Origin: Erinaceus europaeus
Lineage: Eukaryota; Chordata; Mammalia; Eulipotyphla; Erinaceidae
Direction: 5' to 3'
Assembly: GCF_950295315.1 (NCBI RefSeq)
Contig: NW_026647334.1
Coordinates: 1-64,000 of the forward strand
Length of the DNA stretch: 64,000 bases
How positions within the stretch are numbered: the first letter of the stretch is position 1; the number at the start of each line of letters is the position of its first letter. This document shows, one piece after another, positions 33,950-45,700 of this stretch. The position numbers were made by a program, and so were the translations under genes. The notes below the pieces were generated by a model that worked only from the letters and a program-made list of their open reading frames with translations, searched no databases and was not told the origin of the DNA.

Positions 33950-34260
33950 GATGTTTCTAAGATCTCAGCAAGTGGAGTACCTGGCTTCCATGTGTGATGT
34001 TCTGAATTCAATTTTGGCACCATATGGGAGCATCATGGACCAAAGAAAGGTGGAACTCCATTGACAGTGGAGTGATGGTTTTGTCTTTTTCTCTGTCTCA
34101 AAACATAAAATAAAAATTGGGTCAACTTGGGTACTACTGGATAAAGCACTGGACTCTTAAGCATGAAGTCCACTGTTCAATTCCCAGGATTGAATGTGCC
34201 AGACTGAGGCTATAGTTATCCGTTTCTTTCTCTTCTCTTTCTATCATTAATGAATAAATC
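33950..34260 (+). mobile_element. Two older SINE copies, sense
   Basis: 33950-34120: 'ctcagcaagtggagtacctgg', 'caccatatgggagcatcatgg'. 34130-34260: 'ggataaagcactggactc', 'cactgttcaattcccaggatt'. Both are diverged tRNA-type heads with CT-rich tails. Confidence 0.5.
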
Positions 34261-34269
34261 TATTTTTTT

Positions 34270-34530
34270 AAATTGCCACCAGGGTTATTGTTGGAGCTCA
34301 GTGTCAGCACTACAAATTCATTGCTCCCAACAGCCATTTTTCCTTTCTAATTTTTTATGATTTATTATTATTGGATGGGACATTTAGAGAAATTGAGAGA
34401 CAGAGAAAAAGATATCTGTAGACTACTCATGAAGAGGACCCCTGTAGGTAGGGATCAGGGTCTCAAACCCTGATGTTCTTGGTAATACTGCGCTTAACTA
34501 GGTGCACCACCTCCTGGCCCCCAATAAAAT
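34270..34530 (-). mobile_element. Hedgehog-type SINE, antisense
   Basis: 'gccaccagggttattgttgg', 'actacaaattcattgctcc', a purine-rich block, 'gaccc ctgtaggtaggg'-like part and the head ending 'gtgcaccacctcctggcccc'. Fairly diverged. Confidence 0.75.
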
Positions 34531-34759
34531 CTTAAAAAAAGATTGGGATAGCAAGATGGACCTGGGTTCCATCTCAACCACTGTTTTATTTTTATTTTTT
34601 TAATGCATCTGTTTTCATTTATAAAATATTGACTTTCTACTGGGTACTATTTTTGTGATGAATAAAGGGATATTTGAGACAAGATATATCCCTACAAGAA
34701 CCTATTAGTTCCATTAAGGAAAACCAAGATGCGTAAAGTAGTCATCCAAACTTTATAAT

Positions 34760-34925
34760 AGGGCCAACAAAGTAACCCATCAGAGTAGGATACTTGCTTT
34801 GCCACAGGCATGACCCAGGTTTGAATCCAGCCCCCACAGCACTGGAGGAAGCTTCGGTATTGTGACCTTTTCACTCTTTTTCTTTCTATCTGAAAAAGTT
34901 GATTTGGAGCCATGAAGTCTTGGTA
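34760..34925 (+). mobile_element. Old tRNA-type SINE, second family
   Basis: 'acttgctttgccacaggcatg', 'acccaggtttgaatccagcc', 'cacagcactggaggaagc' and 'ctgaaaaagttgatttgg' match copies at 6862 and 58306 in order. Confidence 0.6.
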
Positions 34926-35269
34926 AAGAAAAAATAAAAATAAAACAAAATTTCACAGTTTAAGTCAACAATTGATGTGAACAGAAATTCACTGTTATTG
35001 TGGCAAGAGAGGTCACTCAAGAAATGTTTTGGGTTCAGATTCTTCTACCAACTATGTAACTCAGAGAAAGTTTATATAATCTTGGCAATCAACATGGATC
35101 TCTCCTCAGGAAAATGGCTCTAAGAATACTGGCCTAAAATGGGGAGGGGGATACTGGCTTTCTAATGATTTATTAAATTAGCTAACAACAACAACAAAAA
35201 GAGGGGGCTAGTGAAAGTAGCTACTTCTTACTGAATGTTGTATTACAAGCAACATGCCATTGACATTTC

Positions 35270-35420
35270 ACATACTATTAAAACTATGCATTTTTAGAGG
35301 AGGAAATTGAGACTTAGAGAAGTTGACTATTGCTTTGAGGTCACACAGTTATTAAGTGGCCTGGGTGGGGTTGCTTTAGATCTGTCTGACTCCAGAGAAT
35401 GTCTTTAACCACCACATTTA
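35270..35420 (+). mobile_element. MIR relic
   Basis: 'ggaggaaattgagacttagag', 'gaggtcacacagttattaag', 'ggcctgggtgggg' and 'gatctgtctgactccagag' reproduce the MIR 3' half closely. Confidence 0.85.
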
Positions 35421-36824
35421 CTGCCAACAGTTTTCCATCAAGTAAGAGAAACAAGGAATTCACAAATAATAATCTGCCATAAAATAAAGTAAATGCTATA
35501 AAAAAGGCCAACAAAGAGAAGAGGGGGGAATGGTGATAGGATTTCCAGCTAGTGGACCTTCATGATAAGAGGTGAGTTCAAGGAAAGAAAAGGATGTGGA
35601 ATTTTTGGAGTCTAAGAAAGTACTTTATGTACTTGGCAATCTGGTAAAAGCCTGCACTGTGCTATTCTCAATGGACTCACACGCCAATTTTCCATCTCCA
35701 ATGGTATAAAAACCCCTGTTCAAATAAAAGTCTGAACTTAAAAATCCTGATGAAAGATTCACAGAATATGCTCAGGGCATTCCAGAGTTTTCCCTTTAAC
35801 ATACCCAAGGACTGGATACAGTCTTATACGCATGAGTTTTATAGAAACAATGACCCATAAAGGTACTTGATTTTCTTGACCCTGGATTGGGTCTTATTCC
35901 AATTCTGAGTTGCAGGATAAGACCAGGGCTGCTCTTCCCAACCTTCCCCTTTCGTATTTCAGTGACTCATCCCACAGATGCATTGGTAATATAGTGGTGA
36001 GTGTAGCTGCCTTCTAATAATTTGTCCTCTGATGCATTTCCTTGTTTTTGCTATAAGTTTGTTGATACTGCTTAAAATGATAATGCCCAACACTGACCCC
36101 ATGTGCTAAATTATCAGTAAGTTGTGACCTTCCAAAGTAAGCTAGTAATGGGTAATTATTTGTATCAAACACCATGTCTAGCTTCTCCAAGTGCATTTTG
36201 TAGGCAGATATCTGAACTTTAATTAAAAAAAAAATTATCGCTTAGCAATACAGTTAGTATGTCACAATATTTGTTAAGGTAGTTTTTTTCTCCAGTAAGA
36301 CCATAGAGATTCTTCTTCTTCTTTTAATCTTTAAATCTAGCCATTTTTTCTCAGAGGATCAAGTCAGTATTACCAAATCTCAAAAATGGAGCTATGTTGA
36401 CATGCCTTTTTCACTACATTGACCATTAGGGGAGCAGGGAGCCTGAGTGTTGTTCTGTTGTTTCTAATGCCTAGGTAAATGACTGACACGAAGTAGACAA
36501 GATATGTTGATTAGCTAAATCTGTCTAGCAAGTTTTCTTAGAACTACCTACTTTTGTGATCTTTAACCTATGTGTAAGAAAAATGTGAAGTGTCCCAGAT
36601 ATACCTTAGGGTGTATTTTATTTCAACTAGGTGTGCTTAATTATAGGTGGTTAAAAAATTCTTACATGCAATTTTATGTCTACTATTTATGTTTTGCTAG
36701 GAGAGATTGAGAAATTACAGTTAGGCACTGTTATGAACACTGCTACATATACAGAGAAAGAAACACTAGATGCATAAAATATGCAAATAACCTTGTTTCT
36801 ATTTCTTTTTAATGCACTCTTAGG
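35421..36824. other. Unique DNA, no gene seen
   Basis: No clear repeat or exon. Short frames on both strands are unremarkable. Confidence 0.4.
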
Positions 36825-37070
36825 GAATGGATTCAGGACCTTGCACAAGCGCCACGACAATAAGCAGCTTCCACCAGCCAGTTCTTTCTTAGAATAAGAG
36901 AAAGTAGCCAGGAAAATATGATAAAACAATATTCTACTATCCATGTAGTTCCCATGATATTGAGGTATTGTCTAAAGTGCCCCCATGTAGTTCTGGGGCT
37001 CAAACCCAGAACCTTATGCATAGCAAAGCATGAACTTTACACACCAAACCATCTCCCACACTCTCCATTT
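36825..37070 (-). mobile_element. Old SINE debris, antisense
   Basis: 'gggaatggattcaggaccttg' (36832) and 'ggggctcaaacccagaacc' with 'tagcaaagcatgaactt' (36994-37040) are antisense head fragments of old tRNA SINEs, separated by unrelated sequence. Confidence 0.35.
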
Positions 37071-37184
37071 CTTCATTTCTTCACAATTTATTTGATATAA
37101 TTATTAAAAAGTGTCTTAATATTCTACATATTAATTTCTTTTTAGATAAATACTTTACAATATTTTATTAATTTATCAGCCAGG

Positions 37185-37341
37185 TGGTGACATACCAGGT
37201 TAAGTGAACATGTTGCCATGTGCAAGGACCTGGGCTCCCCATCCTGTAGGATGGAAGTTTCACAAGCAGTGAAGCAAGTACTGCAAGTGTCTCTCTGTCT
37301 TTATGTCTCTCTGTCTCTGTCTATGTCTCTGTCTCTCTCTG

Positions 37342-37375
<34 letters not shown>

Positions 37376-37425
37376 CCCCTCCCCTCTCAGTTTTTCTATG
37401 TCCTATCAAACAAAAAGAAAATACA
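37185..37425 (+). mobile_element. Hedgehog-type SINE with expanded CT/TA microsatellite, sense
   Basis: 'caggtggtgacataccaggt' head, 'agtgaagcaagtactgcaag', then a CT-rich middle expanded into GTCTCT/CT and a short TA run (37300-37375), then 'tatgtcctatcaaac'. The microsatellite evidently grew from the SINE's own pyrimidine tract. Confidence 0.75.
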
Positions 37426-37439
37426 ATGTTAACAGAATT

Positions 37440-37600
37440 TTTAAAAATTTATTTATCTTTTGAGGAGACAATGAGGAATTTACATGGAAGGGAAAGATAG
37501 AGATGAGACACCTGCATCCCTGCTGACCATTGGTGAAGCTTTGCACTCTGTAGTTGGGAACCACGCACTTGAACCAGGGTCAGAGCATACTTAGTGAGTG
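37440..37600 (-). mobile_element. Older SINE, antisense
   Basis: 'tttgaggagacaatgagg', 'gagacacctgcatccctgc' and 'cacttgaaccagggtc' form an antisense relic. Confidence 0.5.
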
Positions 37601-37682
37601 CAAATCAGGGACCATATATGTTTTCCATTTCTTCACATTTAGATGACAATTTGATTCCACTTTTTTATTTGTTTTATTTTAT

Positions 37683-37980
37683 TTGCCTTCAGGTGTATCA
37701 CTGGGGCTCAGTGCCTGTACTACAAATCCACTGCTCCTGTAGGCCATTTTTCCCATTTTGTTGCCCTTGTTGCGGTTGTTATTGTATTATAGCTGTTATT
37801 CTTGTTGGATAGGACAGAGAGAAATTGAGAAAGGAGGGGAGAAAGATAGACACCTGTAGACCTGCTTGTGAAGTGATCCCCCTGCAAGTGGGGAGCTGGG
37901 GGCTTGAACCAGGATCCTTATGCCTGTCCTTGCGCTTTGTGTCCTGTGTGCTTAACCTGCTGCGCTAGTGCCCAGCCCCT
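37683..37980 (-). mobile_element. Hedgehog tRNA-derived SINE, antisense
   Basis: Starts 'tgccttcaggtgtatcactgg', 'actacaaatccactgctcc', then 'gttggataggacagagag', 'gacacctgtagacctgcttg', 'ggcttgaaccaggatcc' and the head ending 'ctgcgctagtgcccagcccc'. Nearly complete. Confidence 0.9.
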
Positions 37981-38100
37981 TGATTTCCAACTTTTTTTAA
38001 ATGATAAAATAATTTTATTAACATATTTTTATCTGAAGTATTTTGTTATAAATCTTACTATTTTTTATATTAGAATCTGTTTTCTCTGCGATAGCATTTC

Positions 38101-38955
38101 TTTTTTTAATTTCTTTATTGGGGAATTAATGTTTTACATTCAACAGTAAATACAATAGTTTGTACATGCATAACATTTACCAGTTTTCCATATGATAATA
38201 CAACCCCCACTAGGTCCTCTGGCATCCTTCTTTATCTATATATCTCCCCACCCACCGACCCCAAAGGCTTTTACTTTGGTGCAATATGCCAATTCCAGTT
38301 CAGGTTTTACTTCTGTTTCCTCTTCTGATCTTGTTTTTCAACTTCTGCTTGAGAGTGAGATCATCCCATATTCATCCTTCTGTTTCTGACTTATTTCACT
38401 TAACATGAATTTTTCAAGGTCTGCCCAAGATCAGCTGAAAATGTTGAAGTCACCATTTTTTATAGCTGAGTAATATTCCATTGTGTATATATACCACAAC
38501 TTCCTCAGCCACTATCTGTTGTTGGACACCTGGGTTGCTTCCAGGTTTTGGCTATTACAAATTGTGCTGCCAAGAACATATGTGTACACTGATCTTTTTG
38601 GATGGGTGTATTGGGTTCCTTAGGATATATCCCCAGGAGAGGAATTGTAGGATCATAGGGTAGGTCCATTTCTAGCCTTCTGAGAATTCTCCAGACTGTT
38701 CTCCGCACAGGTTGGACCAATTAACATTCCCAACAGCAGTGTAGGAGGGTTCCTTTGACCCCACAAACTCTCCAGCATTTGTTGCTGTTACCTTTTCTGG
38801 TGTATGACATTCTTACAGAGGTGAAGTGGTATCTTATTGTTGTCTTTATTTGCATTTCTCTGACAATCAAAGACTTGGAGCATTTTTCCATGTGTTTCTC
38901 GGACTTTTGTATCTCTTTTGTGGTGAATATTCTGTCCATGTCCTCCCCTCATTTG
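38101..38955 (-). mobile_element. 5'-truncated L1, short 3' UTR type, antisense
   Basis: Reverse complement of the last 0.85 kb of an L1. It begins with the T-rich complement of the tail and polyadenylation region ('ctttattggggaattaatg'), passes the short 3' UTR and then the C-terminal ORF2 region ('ccattgtgtatatatacc', 'gttgggaatg' complement). It lies head to head with the next element, which has the same 3' end in the opposite direction. Confidence 0.9.
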
Positions 38956-39029
38956 CATGAAGGTGTAAGAAGCCCAGAGGGTTCCAAACAGAATTAACCC
39001 AGACTTAAAGAAACCAAGACACATCATAT

Positions 39030-39338
39030 TTAGAATGGAAAGGAAAAGGATAAAAAAAGGATCCTGAAGGCTTCAAGAGAAAAACAAACACTCACCTACA
39101 GAGGAAAATCCATAAGATTAGCAGCAGACTTCTCCACACAAATCTACAGGCCAGAAGAGAATAGCAAGATATCTATTGAGTGCTCAATGAGAAAGGCTTT
39201 CAGCCAAGAATACTATATCCTGCTAGACTGTCATTCAGACTAGATGGAGGCATCAAAACCTTCTCAGACAAGCAACAGTTGAAGGAATCAACCATCACCA
39301 CGCCTGCCCTGAAAGAAGTTCTGAAAGGTCTCCTATAA
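39030..39338 (+). pseudogene. L1 ORF1 C-terminal remnant
   Basis: Corresponds to the C-terminal domain of ORF1p, the L1 RNA-binding chaperone. It shares with 42411-42716 the run of codons for 'RILKA', 'TYRGK.IRLSADFS' and 'KQQLKE'-like ending, and stops at TAA 39336-39338 just before the spacer to ORF2. The upstream ORF1 coiled-coil and RRM parts are missing, and the frame has at least one change that breaks it. Confidence 0.8.
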
Positions 39339-39394
39339 ACAATCAGACCACCGCAAATAAGCCATATATCAAAACACTCTAAAACTCTACAAGA

Positions 39395-41270
39395 ATGGCG
39401 TTAAAATATATTCAATCTTTGATATCAATAAATGTCAATGGCCTGAATTCACCTATTAAAAGACACAGAGTAGGAAGATGGATCAGAAAACACAACCCAA
39501 CAATATGGAGTGGATTCTATACATAGAAAACCTACAGCCAACATCATACTCAATGGTGAAAAACTGGAAGCATTTCCCCTCAGATCAGGTACTAGACAGG
39601 GATGCCCACTATCACCATTACTATTCAACATAGTGTTGGAAGTTCTTGCCATAACAATCAGGCAGGAGCAAGGAATTAAAGGCATACAGATTGGAAGAGA
39701 AGAAGTCAAACTCTCCCTATTTGCAGAAGACATAATAATATACATAGAAAAACCTAAGGAATCCAGCAACTATCTTTTGGATATCATCAGGCAGTACAGT
39801 AAGGTGTCAGGCTACAAAATTAGCATTCAAAAGTCAGTGGCATTCCTCTATGCAAACAGTAAGTTCGAAGAAGTTGAAATCCAGAAATCAATTCCTTTTA
39901 CTATAGCAACAAAAACAATAAAATACCTAGGAATAAACCTAACCAAAGAAGTGAAAGACTTGTATACTGAAAATTATAAGTCACTACTCAAAGAAATAGA
40001 AAAAGACACAAAGAAGTGGAAAGATATTCCATGTTCATGGGTTGGAAGAATTAACATCATCAAAATGAATATACTACCCAGAGCCATCTACAAATTTAAT
40101 ACTATACCCATCAAAATCCCAGCGACATTTTTTAAGAGAATACAACAAATTTTATCTGGAACCAGAAAAGACCTAGAATTGCCTAAACAATCTTGAGAAG
40201 AAAGAACAGAACCAGAGGCATCACACTCCCAGATCTCAAATTGTATTATAGGGCCATTGTCATCAAAACTGCTTGGTACTGGAACATGAATAGACAAACT
40301 AACCAGTGGAATAGAATTGAGAGCCCAGAAGTAAGTCCCCCCCATCTATGGACATCTAATCTTTGACATAAGTGCCCAGACTATTCAATGGGAAAGCAGA
40401 GTCTCTTCAACACATGGTGTTGGAAAAAATGGGTTGAAACATGCAGAAGAATGAAACTGAACCACTATATTTCACCAAATACAAAAGTAAATTCCAAGTG
40501 GATCAAAGACTTGTATGTTAGACCACAAACTATCAGATACTTAGAGGAAAATATTGGCAGAACTCTTTTCCGCATAAATTTCAAAGACATCTTCAATGAA
40601 ACAAATCCTATTACATAAATTTAAAGACATCTTCAATGAAATGAATACAATTACAAAGAAGACTAATGCAAGCATAAACCCATGGGACTACATCAAGTTA
40701 AAAAGCTTCTGCACAGCTAAAGAAATTACTACCCAAACCAAGAGACCCCTTACAGAATGAGAGAAGATCTTTACATGCTATACATCAGACAAGAGGCTAA
40801 TAGCCAAAATATATAAAGAACTTGCAAATCTCAACAACAAGACAACAAATAACCCCATCCAAAAATGGGGGGAGGTCATAGACAGAATATTCACCACAGA
40901 AGAGATCCAAAAGGCCGAGAAACACATGAAATAAATGCTCCAAGTCTTTGATTGTCAGAGAAATGCAAATAAAGACATTTCACTCCTGTGCATATATGAT
41001 ACATCAGAAAAGGTAACAGCAACAAATGCTGGAGAGGTTGTGGGGTCAAAGGAACCCTCCTGCACTGCTGTTGGGAATGTTAATTGGTCCAACCTCTGTG
41101 GAGAACAGTCTGGAGAACTCTCAGAAGGCTAGAAATGGACCTAACCTATGATCCTACAATTCCTCTCCTGGGGATATATCCTAAGGAACCCAACACACCC
41201 ATCAAAAAAGATCAGTGTACACATATGTTCTTGGCAGCACAATTTGTAATAGCCAACAACAGATGAGTGG
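39395..41270 (+). pseudogene. L1 ORF2 remnant with internal deletion
   Basis: The start '[20 protein letters not shown]' keeps the endonuclease N-terminal motif with the active-site Asn of 'NVNGL'. After 'KHNPTIW' it jumps to the reverse-transcriptase finger region. The longest open part is 39510-40196, which carries '[19 protein letters not shown]' and the catalytic loop as 'LFAEDIIIY', where the canonical FADD motif is changed to FAED, so the second catalytic Asp triplet is altered. Further stops and shifts follow before the C-terminal 'DPTIPLLGIYPKEPN' block at 41140-41200. It could not make an active enzyme. Confidence 0.88.
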
Positions 41271-41709
41271 CTGAGGAAGTTGTGGTATATATACACAATG
41301 GAATACTACTCAGCTTTTACAAATGGTGATTTCACCATTTTCTTGGACATACCTTGAAAAATTAATGTTAAGTGTAATGAGTCAGATACAGAAGGATGGA
41401 TATGGGATGATCTCACTCTCAGGCAGAAGTTGAAAAACAAGATCAGAAGAGAAAACTCAAGTAGAACCTGAACTGGAATTGGTGAATTGCACCAAAGTAA
41501 AAGGCTGGTGTGGGTTGGTGATGGGGAGAATACATGTCTAGAAAGGATGACAGAGGACCTAGTGGTGGTTTTATTGTTATATGGAAAACTGGTAAATGTT
41601 ATGCATGTACAAACTGTTGTACTTATTGTTGAATGCAAAACATTAATTCCCCAATAAAGAAATTAAAAAAAAAAACATTGTTCCACCAACCATAGAATTC
41701 CACATTTAA

Positions 41710-41840
41710 AACTGATTCTTTTTTTTTTGGTCTTTTGTGGTGACCATGGCACTTCCATGTGGTGTCAGAAATCAAACTCAGGGCTTCATGCATGGAAAGC
41801 ATGCTTTCTAGCACTGAGTTAGTTCCACCCACTCCCATGA
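41710..41840 (-). mobile_element. Older SINE, antisense
   Basis: 'cttttgtggtgaccatggc', 'atgtggtgtcagaaatcaaac', 'cagggcttcatgcatgg' and 'gcactgagttagttccaccc' are the antisense head of the older SINE group seen at 31320. Confidence 0.55.
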
Positions 41841-42385
41841 CTCAAGAACCAAGTTGGAGGATGAGATATGTTGACAGATAAGGTTGATTGGTGGATCAAT
41901 GAGATTCACAAGAAGGAGATTTATGGCATGTTAGACAAAAAAAGGGAACAAAGTAGAATGTCTAAAGAAATGAGAAGCTGGAGAAATCATACATGACTGA
42001 GACAATATATTTCAAATTTCAGATATTAAGGGGGAAGTTTCCACACTGAAAAGAAGAGAATAAGGCAAGACCAGGATTGCAGAGCAAGCATTCTGAGAGT
42101 GTATGTAAGGATTATTCAAGACTCTCCAAATCATTCTAGTCACACATGAGTTGGAGACTGTACTGTGGGGACATCCAGTCCAACAGCCAACCAGGAATAT
42201 AGAATCTTAGAGATCCAGGGGGTCTGGAGAAACTCCAGGTAACTGAGAACCCTTATCAAACAAGCCATCAGATAAGTCTGATCCTTTTTAATAGTATTTA
42301 GTGATCTGTTTTCTGATTATGCCTTGGGAAAATCAGACTCTGGCTTCAACCCCTGACAATGGTCAATAGAAAATGATTTCTAGAA
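41841..42385. other. Unique DNA between L1 elements
   Basis: No gene or repeat recognised. It separates two L1 elements of different 3' UTR type, so they are independent insertions. Confidence 0.45.
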
Positions 42386-42410
42386 GACACCAAGACACAT
42401 CATAGTCACA

Positions 42411-42716
42411 ATGAAAAGAAGTAAGGATAAAGAAAGGATCCTAAAGGCTGCAAGAGAAAAACAAAAAATCACATACAGGGGAAAACCTATAAGACTATCA
42501 GCAGACTTCTCTATCCATACTCTAAAGGCCAGAAGAGAATGGCAAGATATCTATCGAGCCCTGAATGAAAAAGGGTTTCAACCAAGGATAATATATCTAG
42601 CTAGACTTTCATTCAAACTAGAAGGAGTCATGAAAACCTTCTCAAACCAACAACAGTTAAAGGAAGCAACTATCACCAAACTGGCCCTGAAAGAGGTTCT
42701 AAAAGACCTCTTATAA
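42411..42716 (+). pseudogene. L1 ORF1 C-terminal fragment (open frame)
   Basis: About 101 residues in frame to the stop, containing 'RILKAAREKQKITYRGKPIR', 'LSADFSIHTLKARREWQDIY' and 'FQPRIIYLARLSFKLEG'. These are typical of the C-terminal domain of L1 ORF1p. The upstream coiled coil and most of the RRM are absent, so it is a truncated remnant despite the intact frame. Confidence 0.9.
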
Positions 42717-42768
42717 ACAAGAACATCACTATAATACTTGCAACATGTCAAAAAAAACTTGTTGAACA

Positions 42769-45700
42769 ATGGCACTACAACACATTAAATCCATAATATC
42801 AGTAAATGTCAATGGCTTAAACTCACCCATCAAAAGGCACAGAGTGGGAGGATGGATCAGAAAACATAACCCAACCATATGCTGCTTGCAAGAATCCCAC
42901 TTGACCCAACAAGATAAACACAGACTTAAAGTGAAAGGATGGAAAACTATCCTGCAGGCTAATGGACCACAAAAAAAGGCTGGAACAGACATTCTCATCT
43001 CTGACACAATAGATTTTACTTAAATAAAGTAATAAAAGATAGGCAAGGTCATAACATAATGATTAAAGGATCAATCAGCTGAGAAGATATAGCAATTATT
43101 AACATCTATGCACCCAATGAGGGACCATCTAAATACATCAAACAGCTTCTCAAAGAACTTCAAAAATACATCAATAGTAATACAATAATAGTGGCAGACT
43201 TTACCACTCCACTCTCATACTGAGACAGATCAACAAAACACAGAATCAACAAAGAAACAAGAGAATTAAATGAAGAGATGGACAGACTAGACCTCTTGGA
43301 CATTTTCAGAGCTCTTCATCCCCAAAAATTGGAATACACATTCTTTTCAAATCCACATAACACATACTCAAGGATAGACCACATGTTAGGACACAAAGAC
43401 AGCATCAATAAATCGAAGAGCATTGAAATCATCCCAAGTATCTTCTCAGACCACAATGGAGTAAAACTAACATTTAACAACAAACAGAAAATAATTAAAA
43501 GTCACAGAATTTGGAAACTAAACAACATACTGCTTAAGAACCACTGGGTCAGAGAGACACTCAAGCAGGAAATACAAATGTTCCTGGAAAAAAATGAAAA
43601 TGAAGACACAAGCTATCAAAATATTTGGGACACAGCTAAAGCAGTACTGAGAGGGAAACTCATAGCCATACAATCACATATTAAACAACAAGAAAAAACC
43701 CAAATAAACAACCTTACTGCAAACCTTAAGGACTTAGAGGAAGAGGAACAAAGGACTACTAAAGCAACCAGAAGGACAAAAATCACTAAAATTAGAGCAG
43801 AAATTAACAACATCGAAAATAAGAGAACCATACAGAAGATTAATGAAGCCAAATGTTGGTTCTTTGAAAAATTAAACAAGATTGACAAACCCCTAGCCAG
43901 ACTCACTAAACAAAAAAGGGAAAAGACTCAAATTCATAGAATTGTAAACAGTAGAGGAGATATCACAACTGACACCACAGAAATTAGAAAATCATGCAAG
44001 ACTTCTATGAAGAACTATACGCCACCAAGCTAGAAAATCTGGAAGAAATGGAATAATTCCTAGAAGCATATGCCCTTCCAAAACTGAACCTAGAAGAACT
44101 ACAAAACCTAAATGCACCAATCATAGACAAAGAAATCAAAACCATTATTAAGAATCTCCCCAATAACAAAAGTCCTGGACCAGATGGCTTCACAAACGAA
44201 TTCTACAAAACCTTCAGGAAACAGTTAATACCCATACTCCTAAAGCTTTTCCATAAGATCGAAGAAACAGGGACACTCCCTTCCACCTTCTATAAAGCCA
44301 ACATTACTCTGATACCAAAAGCAGATAGAGAAACAACAAAAAAGGAAAACTACAGACATATATCTCTGATGAACATAGATGTGAAAATATTAAATAAGAT
44401 CTTGGCCAACTGGATACAGCAGCATATCAAAAAGATTGTTCATCACAACCAAGTGGGATTCATCCCAGGAATGCAAGGCTGGTTCAACATACATAAGTCT
44501 ATCAATGTCATTCACCATATCAATAATAGCAAAGCCAAAAACCACATGATTATCTCAATAGATGCAGAGAAGGCCTTTGACAAAATCTAAAACCCATTCA
44601 TGCTCAAAACTCTACAAAAAATGGGAATAATATGATCCAGTAATTCCTCTCCTGGGGTTATACCCCAAGGACTCCATAACACCCAACCAAAAGAGGTGTG
44701 TACTCCTATGTTCATAGCAGCACAATTCATAATAGCTAAAACCTGGAAGCAACCCAGGTGCCCAACAACAGATGAGTGGCTGAGAAAGCTGTGGTATATA
44801 TACACAATGGAATACTATGCAGCTATCAAGAACAATTAACCCACCTTCTCTGACCCATCTTGGACAGAGCTAGAAGGAATTATGTTAAGTGAGCTAAGTC
44901 AGAAAGATAAAGATGAGTATGGGATGATCCCACTCATCAATAGAAGTTGTGTAAGAAGATCTGAAAGGGAAACTAAAAGCAGGACCTGACCAAATTGTAA
45001 GTAGGGCACCAAAGTAAAAACCCTGTGGTGAGGGGTAGACATGCAGCTTCCTGGGACAGTGGGGGGTGGGAGTGGGTGGGAGGGATGGGTCACAGTCTTT
45101 TGGTGGTGGGAATGGTGTTTATGTACACTCCTAGTAAAATGTAGTCATATAAATCACTAGTTAATTAATATGAGAGGGGGAAATTAATTGTATGTCTTGA
45201 AGTTCTTTAAAACACAGACTGAATCTTTTTAATATATAGGCTGTGTAATTGATATGCAGACTCTCTCAAAAGCCTAGACCAAGTAGATCAGAAGCAACCA
45301 ATAGCACAGCTATATACAAGATACTGGGTACTGTTCAGCAAACCCTAACAAAAGGACTTTTCAAAGTTAACCCAATTACCAAATAATGTGATGATAACAT
45401 TAACTATCGATTGTCTTTTTGAACCCTAAGACAGCAGGAACCTCACATCTCCACTATAGAGCCTCTACTTCCCCCAGTCCTGGAACCCTTGGATAGGGCC
45501 CACTTTCCTGTATGCCTCTCCCAATCCATATCAAATAATATTGCACCTACCGATCACAACCTAATCAACACAACAATTGCCACCTCAACATGCTTCACTT
45601 CAGATTGTGTCCAGAGTCTTCACGTGTGAAATGACAACCCTTCAGCTTCATTACTCGGTCACCAGTTTCCAGATGTTATCAGGATGCCAGCCAGGCTTCC

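Larger units (their letters stand above)
38966..41675 (+). mobile_element. L1 with large internal deletion, short 3' UTR type, sense
   Basis: Contains the 3' part of ORF1, the ORF1-ORF2 spacer, the first codons of ORF2, a junction near 39510 where most of the endonuclease and the start of the reverse transcriptase are missing, then the rest of ORF2 and a 3' UTR of about 0.3 kb ending 'ccaataaagaaatt' plus poly-A. The polyadenylation signal AATAAA is near 41653. All frames are broken, so this is a dead copy. Confidence 0.9.

Noticed and set aside
38101..41675. Twin-priming 5' inversion of a single L1
   Set aside because: The inverted segment contains the 3' end and tail region, whereas twin priming inverts an upstream part that does not overlap the 3' part.
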